Source: JAHEDH01 sp963745865 (GTDB lineage Bacteria > Actinomycetota > Acidimicrobiia > Spongiisociales > ZC4RG35). From it: DNA of 64,000 bases. Of this stretch, positions 8,891-17,262 are shown piece by piece. The stretch spans positions 1 to 64,000 of the forward strand of contig CAVUYZ010000013.1 in the NCBI GenBank assembly GCA_963745865.1, written 5' to 3'. The stretch's first letter is position 1; each line of letters opens with the position of its first letter. A model generated the notes under the pieces. It saw only the letters and a program-made list of their open reading frames with translations, did not search any database and had not been told where the DNA came from. The position numbers were made by a program, and so were the translations under genes.

Positions 8891-10231
8891 CGATCGACCG
8901 CCGACCGCAGGAGCTCGGCGAGGTGCTCATCGTCAGCGGGGGCGACAGCTCGAGGATCGATCAGGAGACGACCAGAGTCTCTTCGGGCGACCACCGGGAC
9001 ATGCGCCGGCCAGGAGAGCGAGATACAGCCGGTCGGCGGTGACCCCGTCGACCGCGATCGCTTTCGATGGGACCTCGGACCCCGGGACGCTGCCGGCGCC
9101 GACCGTTGATGTCGCGTCGACGACGGAACCGGAGACCTCGGAATGCCCGAGGATGGATTCGCACCGCGTCCCGAGATCTCCGACGGTTGCAGTCGCCATG
9201 GTCCAGAAGGGAAGCTCGCCGGCCCGTCCGTCGGCGTGGATCTCGGCGGTCACCGTCAGGGCGGCGAGTGTCGGCCCGTCGATCCTGAGCGCCCGGCTGA
9301 CCGGATGCGCCTTCAACACGGCGATGAGATCGGACGATCCCGCGATGATGCCCGCTTGCGGGCCACCGAACAGCTTGTCGCCTGAGAACATGACCAGGTC
9401 TGCGCCTTCGGCGAGACTCTGCACGACACCGGGTTCGTCGCCGAGCCAGACCGGCGGAGGCCCGTCGATCCATGGTGTGCGGACGTCGATCAATCCACTG
9501 CCGATGTCGAAGACGAACGGAACGCCGACCTCCGCCGCCAGGTCGATCATCTCTCGCACGGTCGCCTCTTCCGAGAAGCCGGAGATCCGATAGTTGGATG
9601 GGTGGACCTTCAGCAGCATCGCCGTCTCAGCATTCGCTGCAGCCGCGTGGTCCCCGATCCTCGTCCGGTTGGTCGTGCCCACTTCGATCAGCCTGGTACC
9701 CGAGGCAGCCATGAGCTCGGGGAGCCGATAGCTCCCACCGATCTCGATCAGCTCGCCGCGAGAGACGGGGACCTGCCGCCCGGTAGCGAGGGCAGCCAGC
9801 GTGAGGTAGAGCGCGGCGGCGTTGTTGTTCACGACCAGCGTGGCTTCGGCACCGGTGACAACCCGGAGAAGACGATCGAGGTAGGTGGTGCGACCGCCGC
9901 GTCGACCGTCCGACAGGCTCAGTTCGAGGTTGGAGTAGCCGGTTGCCGTGTCGGCGGCGGCCGCAGCGGCGTTCGGATGGAGCGGCGCTCGCCCGAGGTT
10001 GGTGTGGAGCAGTACCCCGGTGGCGTTGATGACCTTGGTCGGCCGTGCCCGTTCCAGACGCCCGATCGAATCCCTCGCCAGCGACTCGGCGTCGGCGTCG
10101 CCGCCGGAGAGGATCCGGTCGCGAGCGGTGCCGATGGCCGCCCGGGCAACGTCTGACACGACCGACGTCGGCAGCGCGCTGTCGAGCGCCCGGACGAGCC
10201 GGTCGACGGAAGGGAGATCACGAGCCGACAT
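8881..10231 (-). CDS. selA: L-seryl-tRNA(Sec) selenium transferase SelA (one frame break)
   Basis: A PLP enzyme that converts Ser-tRNA(Sec) to Sec-tRNA(Sec) using selenophosphate. It shows the hallmark NATGVLLHTNLGRAPL near residue 70, VNNNAAALYLTL, FDIGSGLID, and the PLP lysine in DLVMFSGDKLFGGPQAG. The open frame as read ends at 8933 with unrelated residues. A frame change near 9000 restores PVVARRDSGRLLIDPRAV and a stop at 8881-8883 that overlaps the selB start, giving about 449 residues. This overlap independently supports the repaired ending. It is the first gene of the selA-selB operon. Confidence 0.94.
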
Positions 10232-10307
10232 GGGCCATGGAGCCTACAACAGGGTCGAAGCTGTGCCCCGGGCCCCATCCGAGTCTCAACCGACCTATCT
10301 TGACAGC

Positions 10308-11466
10308 GTGATCGACACCGCCGAGCGTCGCCGCCGGCTGATGCGCCGCCACCACCTCCTGTCCGACCAGGCGCCGTCGCTCGAGCAGATGGCACACGAT
10401 CTGGTTGGTTTGCACTCGAGCGACCCAGCAACGGTGTTCATCAGCATCGGGCTTCGGACCGGTCTGCAACACTCCAGCATCGAGAACGCGCTCTATGAGG
10501 ACCGGACGCTCGTTCGACTGCATGCGATGCGGAGGACACTGTGGGTGATGGCGCGTGACCATGCGGCGATGGTGCAGGCCGCGGTCTCACCCGCAGTCGC
10601 CGAGGCGGAGCGTCGTCGCGTGAGGAAGGGCCTCGTCGTCGCCGGACTCGACGACGATCCCGACCGGTGGATGTCCAGGGTCACCGACGCCGTCGAAGCC
10701 GTGATCCGGGATCGGCCGGGGATCTCCACACGCGAGCTCTCGGATGTCGTCCCCGAGTCCGCGCAGCCGATCGTGATCGGCAGCGGGAAGTGGGGCGGCG
10801 AGGTTCCGGTGCTCAGCCGTCTCGTTTCTCTCCTCGCCATGGACGGACGCATCGTTCGAGGTCGGCCGGGAGGCTCGTGGGTGTCGAGCCAATACACGTG
10901 GATGATTTCGGATCTCGACATCGATACCTCCGACCAGGAGTCGATCCGAGCCCGACTGGTCTCCGACTGGCTCCGCTCCTTCGGGCCGGCGACCTTCGAC
11001 GACATCGCCTGGTGGTTCGGCTGGGGGATCCGCATGACCCGTGCCGCCCTCTCAGGCATCGAGCACGTAGTCATCACCTCGGATGGTCTCGAAATGGTTG
11101 CGCTGTCGGACGATCTCGAACCGACGCCGGAGCACGCGCCCACCGCCGTGCTCCTGCCGTCGCTGGATCCGTCTGTGATGGGTTGGAAGCATCGGGACTG
11201 GATCATCGGGGACCATGCCGGGCGGCTGTTCGATCGGAACGGAAACGCCGGCCCCATCGTCATGATCGACGGCAGGGCCGTCGGCACCTGGGGTCAGACA
11301 TCGGGTGGCTCGGTGGCGCTCGATCTCTTTGTCGATGTCGGGGACGGAGGCCGTTCCCTCGCTCGGGCAGGCAGCTGCCGACCTCGACGGATGGCTCGGT
11401 GGCGTGGTCGTCAAACCGCGGTTCCCGTCACCGGCATCGCGAGATCTGGTGAGTCGCATCGGCTGA
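10308..11466 (+). CDS. Winged-helix DNA-binding-domain protein (HTH_42 family; frameshifted)
   Basis: About 385 residues. It matches the HTH_42 (DUF1006/AlkZ-like) family: RRRLMRRHHLLSDQA at the start, MAHDLVGLHSSDPATVF, TLVRLHAMRRTLWVM and the C-terminal WKHRDWIIGDHAGRLFDRNG. AlkZ-like members of this fold are DNA glycosylases acting on crosslinks, so a DNA repair role is possible but not shown here. GTG at 10308 begins the similarity. The frame breaks near 11340; the normal ending (LGQAAADLDGWLGGVVVKPR) continues in another frame to 11466. It is divergent from selA. Confidence 0.86.
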
Positions 11467-11509
11467 TCAGCCGCAGTGACAGGCACCAAACGGGCCTAGG
11501 GTTTCAACA

Positions 11510-11869
11510 ATGTGGAAATACGTCCTGTTCATCGGCCTGCCGGCGCTGGAGATCGTGTTGCTCGCGTGGATCGGTGACCAGATCGGGTTTCTCGGGACCT
11601 TCCTCCTGGTGATCGTCACCGGCGTCATCGGTGCCCGTCTTGTGGCGGCCCGCGGCAGGGTCGTGTGGATGTCCTTTCGAACCCGGCTCGCCACCGGTGA
11701 CGTCCCCGATCTCGAGATCGCCCACGGCGCCATGCTCCTGGTGGCCGGCGCCATGCTGGTGACGCCGGGCGTCATCACCGACCTCATCGGGTTCCTTCTG
11801 CTCTCTGAAACGGTGCGAGAGATGATCCGTGTCAGATTCCTGAAGACGATGAGGGTCATCATCGCATGA
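11510..11869 (+). CDS. FxsA-family membrane protein
   Basis: A small integral membrane protein of 119 residues with three or four hydrophobic segments. The family pattern is clear: LPALEIVLLAWIGDQIG near the start, GVIGARLVAARG, and the LLVAGAMLVTPGVITDLIGF core. In E. coli FxsA reduces exclusion of phage T7 by the F plasmid; elsewhere its role is unclear. The stop overlaps the Nudix start by ATGA, so the two are co-translated. Confidence 0.92.
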   Translation: MWKYVLFIGLPALEIVLLAWIGDQIGFLGTFLLVIVTGVIGARLVAARGRVVWMSFRTRLATGDVPDLEIAHGAMLLVAGAMLVTPGVITDLIGFLLLSETVREMIRVRFLKTMRVIIA

Positions 11870-12528
11870 GCGCCCCCCGACCGTCCGCGACGGTTCTGGT
11901 CATTCGTGACGGCCGCGATGGCATCGAGGTTCTGCTCGGCCGCCGCCCGGCAGCCCAGGCGTTCGGAGGCGCATGGGTGTTCCCGGGCGGCTCTGTCGAC
12001 CCCGAGGATCGCGATGTCGAGCTCACCGGGATCGATCTCGAGGACGGTCCATGGCGGGCCGCGGCCCTGCGTGAGGTTGCCGAGGAGGTCGGTATCTTCC
12101 TCACCGATCCCGACCACCGCGTCGATCGCCCGCTCGAAGGTGTCGCCGTCTTCGAATCGGTCAGCGCCGCCGGGGCTCGGTTCCTGCCCGACCGACTCGC
12201 CTATCTCTCCAACTGGGTGACACCGGTGGGGATCGCGAAGCGATTCGACACCCGGTTCTATCTGGCGGTGGTCGACCAGAACACGACGGTTGGGCCGATC
12301 AGCCCAGAACTGGAGGTCGTCGAGTGGGTCGTTCCCGAGACGGCCCTGGCCCGCCATCGAGCGGGCCAGATCGAGCTCATCATGCCGACGATCGCCCATC
12401 TCAGACTGCTCAGCGAGTTCCCAACGGCCGAAGCTGCCGACCGGCATGCACGAGCTCAGACGGTCGTCGAGGCCGTGCAACCGAGACTGGTCCGCCGGGA
12501 TGGCGTGGTCGAGGTTGAAATCCCGTGA
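11866..12528 (+). CDS. Nudix hydrolase
   Basis: A 220-residue member of the Nudix pyrophosphatases. The motif is GGSVDPEDRDV, then an insert, then LREVAEEVGIFL, which keeps the REVxEEVG metal-binding core. The long spacing between the GG and REV halves and the ending (LVRRDGVVEVEIP) resemble the NUDT19/CoA-pyrophosphatase-like group rather than MutT. Substrates may be CoA derivatives or other nucleoside diphosphates; this is inferred. It overlaps fxsA upstream and the MBL gene downstream by 4 bp each. Confidence 0.88.
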   Translation: MSAPRPSATVLVIRDGRDGIEVLLGRRPAAQAFGGAWVFPGGSVDPEDRDVELTGIDLEDGPWRAAALREVAEEVGIFLTDPDHRVDRPLEGVAVFESVSAAGARFLPDRLAYLSNWVTPVGIAKRFDTRFYLAVVDQNTTVGPISPELEVVEWVVPETALARHRAGQIELIMPTIAHLRLLSEFPTAEAADRHARAQTVVEAVQPRLVRRDGVVEVEIP

Positions 12529-13361
12529 TACCCGGGATGAACATCGACCGGGTTCTTGCTCGCAACCCGGGGCCGTTCACCGGTCCCGGGACCAACACGT
12601 ATGTGATCGGCGGTCACCGGTTCGTCGTGGTCCTCGATCCCGGTCCGGTCGATGCCCAACACGCCGACGCGATCATGGAGAGGGTCGGTGACAGGGTCGT
12701 CAGATCGGTGATCGTCACCCACACTCATCGTGATCACGCACCTCTGGCGAACCCGCTGGCCGCCGACCTCGAGGTGCCGGCGCTCGGATACGCCCCCGGT
12801 CCCGACTTCGAGCCCGACCTGATGCTCACCGACGGTGACTCCATCGAGATCGCCGGCGAAGAGCTCACCGTCGTGTACACGCCGGGGCACTCCGACGACC
12901 ACCTGTGCTTCCGGCTCGGGTCCAGCCTGTTCACCGGAGATCACATCATGGGTGGCTCGTCGGTGATGGTCGAGGACATGGGCCCGTATCTCGAGTCACT
13001 TCGGAAGTTGCAGGGAACCGGGCTGGAGCGGCTGCTCCCCGGCCACGGAGAGCCGATGGATCAGCCGGACGATGTCATCTCCTGGTACTTGATGCATCGG
13101 ATGGAGCGCGAGCGCCAGATCATCGACTCGGTGCGCCGGGGCATGGCGACGATCGGCGAGATCGTCGAAGACGTATATCGCGACGTCGACACCGCATTGC
13201 ATCCGCTCGCGGCCCGCTCGGTGGTCGCGCACCTGCGCAAGCTCGAGGACGAGGATGTCGCAGACCGCGATGGCGACGAATGGCAATCTGGCGTGCGGTT
13301 GGTCGAGGACGTCGCGACAGATCGAGGACTAGTCATATCGGAAGAGGGCAGAATGGGATAG
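12525..13361 (+). CDS. Metallo-beta-lactamase-fold hydrolase (LACTB2-like)
   Basis: A protein of 278 residues with the binuclear metal motif HTHRDH in VIVTHTHRDHAPLANP, later metal ligands in YTPGHSDDHLCF and LFTGDHIMGG, and LLPGHGEP. The C-terminal 80 residues form the winged-helix-like extension seen in LACTB2 relatives (IGEIVEDVYRDVDTALHPLAARSV). Human LACTB2 is an endoribonuclease; bacterial relatives are mostly uncharacterised hydrolases. GTG at 12525 overlaps the Nudix stop, completing a fxsA-nudix-mbl operon. Confidence 0.88.
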   Translation: MIPGMNIDRVLARNPGPFTGPGTNTYVIGGHRFVVVLDPGPVDAQHADAIMERVGDRVVRSVIVTHTHRDHAPLANPLAADLEVPALGYAPGPDFEPDLMLTDGDSIEIAGEELTVVYTPGHSDDHLCFRLGSSLFTGDHIMGGSSVMVEDMGPYLESLRKLQGTGLERLLPGHGEPMDQPDDVISWYLMHRMERERQIIDSVRRGMATIGEIVEDVYRDVDTALHPLAARSVVAHLRKLEDEDVADRDGDEWQSGVRLVEDVATDRGLVISEEGRMG

Positions 13362-13472
13362 AGATTCCCGATCTGCTGGGCAAAGATGGTGCGAGACGTT
13401 CTCTGATGACTGGTGGCTGGGAGGCTTCCGAGAAGACAAGAAGAATCCGAGAACACAATCACAGTTTCGAGG

Positions 13473-13539
13473 CCCTGTTATCCCCCTTTCAGGGCTTCGA
13501 TTTGCACGAGAGCCTGGCTTCCCCCGCTGGCTCTCGTGC
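13473..13539. terminator. Two hairpins between convergent genes
   Basis: In the 274-bp gap between the MBL gene and mrp there are two stems. One is GCCCTG...CAGGGC (about 13474-13495). The other is an 11-bp perfect stem, GCACGAGAGCC at 13504-13514 with GGCTCTCGTGC at 13529-13539, followed by TGTTT. They probably end transcription from both sides. The rest of the gap shows nothing I recognise. Confidence 0.55.
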
Positions 13540-13635
13540 TGTTTCCGGGCTGACGTCTCCCGGTGCCTGGCCGACGGGGGTGCTCGTTGCGATATCGCAG
13601 TTGGGCGCCGATTGCCGCCTCCAGCCCGATGCCGG

Positions 13636-14781
13636 TCAGGTGGTCGCCGGGGCGTCCAGATCTTCGAGCAGCTTGGCAATTCGGCCGGTGCAGGTCTCGT
13701 CCGCGGCAGGCGGGAACACCTCGACCACGCGTTCGGCAATCGCTCGGAACTCGACGGATGCCGGATTGTCGGGTAGCCGGGTCGTCACCGGGGCGCCTTC
13801 GTCGCCACCCCGCACCACTTCGGGATCGAGGGGGACCTGCCCGAGCAACGGGACGTTGAGGTCGACTGCCAACTCGGTTCCACCGCCGGATCCGAACAGC
13901 TGGTACCGGTCTCCATGCGCGCACGTGAAGTCGGACATGTTCTCGATGACGCCGAGGATCGGCATGTATGAGCGTCTCGCCATGTCGGCGACCCTGATCG
14001 CAACCTTCTGAGCCGCCTTCTGCGGGGTGGTGACGACGATCATCTCGGCCTGGGGGAGCAGGCGGGAGAGTGCCATCTGGATGTCGCCGGTTCCCGGCGG
14101 CATGTCGATCACCAGGTAGTCGAGTTGGCCCCACGAGACCTGGGCCAGGAATTGCTCGAGAGCCTTCGACAGCATCAAGCCCCGCCACATCAGGGCCGTC
14201 TCCTCGGAGTCGATGATCAACCCGGTCGAGACGAGCTTGACGCCGTGGGCGACGGCCGGTTCGATCAGGCGACTGTCTTCGTCGGCTTCGAGCCGGTCTT
14301 CGGCACCGAGCATGCGGGGTATCGAGAAGCCCCAGATGTCAGCGTCGAGGAGTCCGACGCGATGTCCGAGGCCGTGGAGCGCGACGGCCAGGTTCACACT
14401 CACCGACGACTTGCCGACACCGCCCTTGCCCGAGCTCACCGCGATCACGCGGGTGAGAGGAGACACCTGGGTCGGCTCGGCGTTCTCCCGGGCACGCTTG
14501 CGCACGCCAGACATGAGCTCGGCCCGCTGCTTCTTGGTCATCGCGGTGGTCTCGACAACCACGTCGGTGACGCCGGGCAGGGCCCTGATCTTGCGTGCCG
14601 TGTCGTTTTCGATCTGGCCGCGCATCGGGCACTCGGCGATGGTCAGAGCGATGCCGACCGTCACGACCCCCAACTCGTCGATGGCGACGCGCGAGACCAT
14701 GTCCAGCTCGACGATGTTGCCGCCGAGCTCCGGGTCGATGACCCCACGGAGAGCATCGAGAATCTGCTGTTCATCAGGCAT
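13636..14781 (-). CDS. Mrp/NBP35-family Fe-S cluster carrier ATPase
   Basis: A P-loop scaffold/carrier of 381 residues. An N-terminal DUF59/MIP18 domain (ILDALRGVIDPELGGNIVEL; AECPMRGQIENDTARKI) precedes the ParA-like ATPase with the deviant Walker A SSGKGGVGKSSVSVNLAVAL near residue 115 and the Walker B region VIDMPPGTGDIQ. The usual paired CxxC reads as FTCAHGDRYQLFG, so only one cysteine is present, as in some actinobacterial members. ATG at 14781 is chosen because DUF59 begins at MPDEQQIL. It is divergent from the erpA-like gene, consistent with a role in Fe-S assembly. Confidence 0.93.
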   Translation of the reverse strand: MPDEQQILDALRGVIDPELGGNIVELDMVSRVAIDELGVVTVGIALTIAECPMRGQIENDTARKIRALPGVTDVVVETTAMTKKQRAELMSGVRKRARENAEPTQVSPLTRVIAVSSGKGGVGKSSVSVNLAVALHGLGHRVGLLDADIWGFSIPRMLGAEDRLEADEDSRLIEPAVAHGVKLVSTGLIIDSEETALMWRGLMLSKALEQFLAQVSWGQLDYLVIDMPPGTGDIQMALSRLLPQAEMIVVTTPQKAAQKVAIRVADMARRSYMPILGVIENMSDFTCAHGDRYQLFGSGGGTELAVDLNVPLLGQVPLDPEVVRGGDEGAPVTTRLPDNPASVEFRAIAERVVEVFPPAADETCTGRIAKLLEDLDAPATT

Positions 14782-14904
14782 GGGAGAGAGGCTACCGGTG
14801 TGGCCTGCCAACGTCGGAGGCCGCTGCCCGGGGCCCGCGACACCGTCCGGGAATCCATTGCAGCCGGATTTTGTTACCATCAGCACAGCACGAGCGAGGT
14901 TTCG

Positions 14905-15258
14905 ATGAATCAGATTCTCAACATCAAGTCCAACAAGACGGTCAAGCTGACCGACGGAGCGGTCGCCAAGGTGGGCGAGCTGATCTCCGCCGAAGGCGAG
15001 CAAGACCTGGCGCTTCGCATGGCGGTTCGCCCGGGCGGTTGCTCCGGCTTCTCTTACGAGATGTTCTTCGACTCCGAGGTCGAAACGAACGACATCGTCG
15101 AGCGCTTCGGAGACGTCAGAGTGGTGATCGACCCGCAGAGCGCTGAGCGTCTCAGGGGCTCGACGCTCGACTGGAAGGACGGCCTCATGGGCGCCGGCTT
15201 CGCCATCGACAACCCCAACGTCACGAAGAGTTGCGGCTGCGGCAACAGCTTCGCCTGA
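14905..15258 (+). CDS. erpA: ErpA/IscA-type iron-sulfur insertion protein
   Basis: An A-type carrier of 117 residues. The three ligand cysteines are present: GGCSGFSYEMFFD and the C-terminal SCGCGNSF. These carriers deliver Fe-S clusters to apo-enzymes. A GAGGT sequence at about 14895 precedes the ATG. It is divergent from mrp across a 123-bp region that should hold both promoters. ErpA versus another A-type carrier cannot be decided by eye. Confidence 0.92.
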   Translation: MNQILNIKSNKTVKLTDGAVAKVGELISAEGEQDLALRMAVRPGGCSGFSYEMFFDSEVETNDIVERFGDVRVVIDPQSAERLRGSTLDWKDGLMGAGFAIDNPNVTKSCGCGNSFA

Positions 15259-15278
15259 CCGTCGACTCACAGAGTTTC

Positions 15279-15309
15279 ACGAGCCCGTTCCGAGCCGGAG
15301 CGGGCTCGT
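15279..15309 (+). terminator. Terminator after erpA
   Basis: ACGAGCCCGTTCC at 15279-15291 pairs with GGAGCGGGCTCGT at 15297-15309 (one G-T pair) across a five-base loop, followed by TGT. It lies 20 bp after the stop. Confidence 0.75.
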
Positions 15310-15370
15310 TGTCGATGGGGCCAGTCACCAGAGCTCGGTAGCCTCGGAACATCACACAGGAAGGACGTCA

Positions 15371-15751
15371 ATGCCCAAGTCAATTCCAAGGTTGAGCGGT
15401 GCGCCCGCGCCCGTCGCCCCGTACTCGGTGGCAACGGAGGCGAACGGATTCGTGTTCATCTCCGGTCAGGTGGCCATCGATCCCACCGGCGGACCGACGC
15501 CGTCCGACATCGAGGGTCAGACACGGCTGGTGCTCGCCAACATCGACAGGATTCTGGGCGATCTCGGCATGTCGTCGACCGACGTGGTCAAGACAACCAT
15601 CTTTCTGGCTGACATCGCCGACTACGGAACGGTCAACGAGATCTACGGGGCGTACTTCTCGTCGGAGCCTCCCGCCCGCTCGGCCGTCCAGGTCGCTGCC
15701 CTTCCCAAGCCCGAATTCGTGGTCGAGATCGAAGTGATTGCTGCCCGATGA
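15371..15751 (+). CDS. RidA-family enamine/imine deaminase
   Basis: A RidA/YjgF protein of 126 residues: PYSVATEANGFVFISGQVAID at the start, LANIDRILGDLGMSSTDVVKTTIFLAD, and the C-terminal substrate arginine in PPARSAVQVAALP. RidA hydrolyses reactive enamines/imines made by PLP enzymes. It overlaps the aldehyde dehydrogenase by ATGA, so the two products are probably made together; an imine-forming lysine route fits both. Confidence 0.93.
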   Translation: MPKSIPRLSGAPAPVAPYSVATEANGFVFISGQVAIDPTGGPTPSDIEGQTRLVLANIDRILGDLGMSSTDVVKTTIFLADIADYGTVNEIYGAYFSSEPPARSAVQVAALPKPEFVVEIEVIAAR

Positions 15752-17262
15752 ACACTGACGCGGTCCTCGACCATTTCGGCATCGGGCGAACCAACCCAGG
15801 GGCGTTCTCGGGCGCATGGCTGGACACGAGCGGAGCCCAGTTCGACTCGGTGAATCCCGCCACGGGAGAGCTGCTCGCCACGGTGGTCGGCGCGTCCGTG
15901 GACGACTACGAACAGATCGTGTCCGGGCTGCCATCGGTCTTCGAGGAGTGGCGGATGATTCCGGCGCCGCAGCGCGGCGAGTATGTGCGCAAGCTCGGCA
16001 ACGCCTTGCGCGAGCACAAAGAGCCGCTTGGTCATCTCGTCTCGATGGAGATGGGCAAGATCCTCCCCGAGGGCCTCGGTGAGGTCCAGGAGATGATCGA
16101 CATCTGCGACTTCGCAGTGGGGCTGTCACGTCAGCTCTACGGACTCACGATGGCCTCGGAGCGACCTCGACACCGAATGTACGAGCAATGGCACCCGCTT
16201 GGCCCGATCGGCGTGATCTCGGCGTTCAACTTCCCGGTGGCGGTGTGGTCGTGGAATGCGACCATCGCTGCGGTGTGCGGCGACCCCGTCCTCTGGAAGC
16301 CATCCGAGCGCACCCCACTGACCGCAGTTGCCGTGACCAAGATCGCCGCCGAGGTAATGGATGGATCGGGGTTCGAGTCGCTCTTCAGTCTCGCGATCGG
16401 CGATGGAGCGACGGTCGGCGACGCGATGGCTCACGACCGGCGGTTGCCGTTGATCTCCGCCACGGGATCGTGTCGCATGGGCCGGGTTCTCGGGCCGATC
16501 GTGTCGCAACGCATGGGCCGCTCGATCCTCGAGCTCGGTGGGAACAACGCCGTCATCGTCATGGATGATGCCGACCCGGATCTGGCAGTGCGAGCGGCGC
16601 TCTTCTCGGCTGTGGGCACTGCCGGTCAACGATGCACGTCTCTCCGTCGCCTCCTGGTCCAAACTGGCATTGCAGACATGCTCACCAAACGGCTCACAAC
16701 AGCCTATGAACAGGTCCCGATCGGCGACCCGCTCGAGGACGGCGTGCTCATGGGGCCGGTGACGGGTGAACGGGCCATCGACGACATGATGGCCGCTCTC
16801 GATGCTGCGGTCTCGCAGGGCGGTGAAATCCTCACCGGTGGCAAGCGCATCGATCGGCCCGGCTTCTTCGTCGAGCCGACCATCGTCCGGATCGGAGCCG
16901 ATGCTCCGATCGTCCAGCAGGAGACGTTCGCTCCCATCCTCTACCTCATCGAATTCGACACACTGGACGAGGCGATCGCCATCCAGAACGGTGTGGAGCA
17001 AGGCCTGTCGTCGGCGATCTTCACCGACTCGTTGCAGTCGGCAGAGACATTCCTGTCCCATGTCGGCTCGGACTGCGGAATTGCCAACGTCAACATCGGC
17101 ACCTCGGGTGCCGAGATCGGCGGCGCGTTCGGCGGCGAGAAAGAGACCGGCGGTGGCCGCGAGGCCGGGTCCGACGCATGGCGCGCCTACATGAGGCGCC
17201 AGACCACGACCATCAACTGGGGTGGCGATCTTCCGCTGGCACAGGGGATCGAATTTTCGTGA
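15748..17262 (+). CDS. ALDH7-type aldehyde dehydrogenase (piperideine-6-carboxylate dehydrogenase-like)
   Basis: A protein of 504 residues. The active-site Cys is in GTAGQRCTSLRR and the general base Glu in LELGGNNAVIV. The C-terminal block NIGTSGAEIGGAFGGEKE, then REAGSDAWRAYMRRQT, is diagnostic for the ALDH7 (antiquitin/AmaB) group, whose bacterial members oxidise 2-aminoadipate semialdehyde in lysine catabolism. It is cotranscribed with ridA and overlaps the antiporter gene by GTGA. Substrate is inferred from family only. Confidence 0.9.
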   Translation: MNTDAVLDHFGIGRTNPGAFSGAWLDTSGAQFDSVNPATGELLATVVGASVDDYEQIVSGLPSVFEEWRMIPAPQRGEYVRKLGNALREHKEPLGHLVSMEMGKILPEGLGEVQEMIDICDFAVGLSRQLYGLTMASERPRHRMYEQWHPLGPIGVISAFNFPVAVWSWNATIAAVCGDPVLWKPSERTPLTAVAVTKIAAEVMDGSGFESLFSLAIGDGATVGDAMAHDRRLPLISATGSCRMGRVLGPIVSQRMGRSILELGGNNAVIVMDDADPDLAVRAALFSAVGTAGQRCTSLRRLLVQTGIADMLTKRLTTAYEQVPIGDPLEDGVLMGPVTGERAIDDMMAALDAAVSQGGEILTGGKRIDRPGFFVEPTIVRIGADAPIVQQETFAPILYLIEFDTLDEAIAIQNGVEQGLSSAIFTDSLQSAETFLSHVGSDCGIANVNIGTSGAEIGGAFGGEKETGGGREAGSDAWRAYMRRQTTTINWGGDLPLAQGIEFS

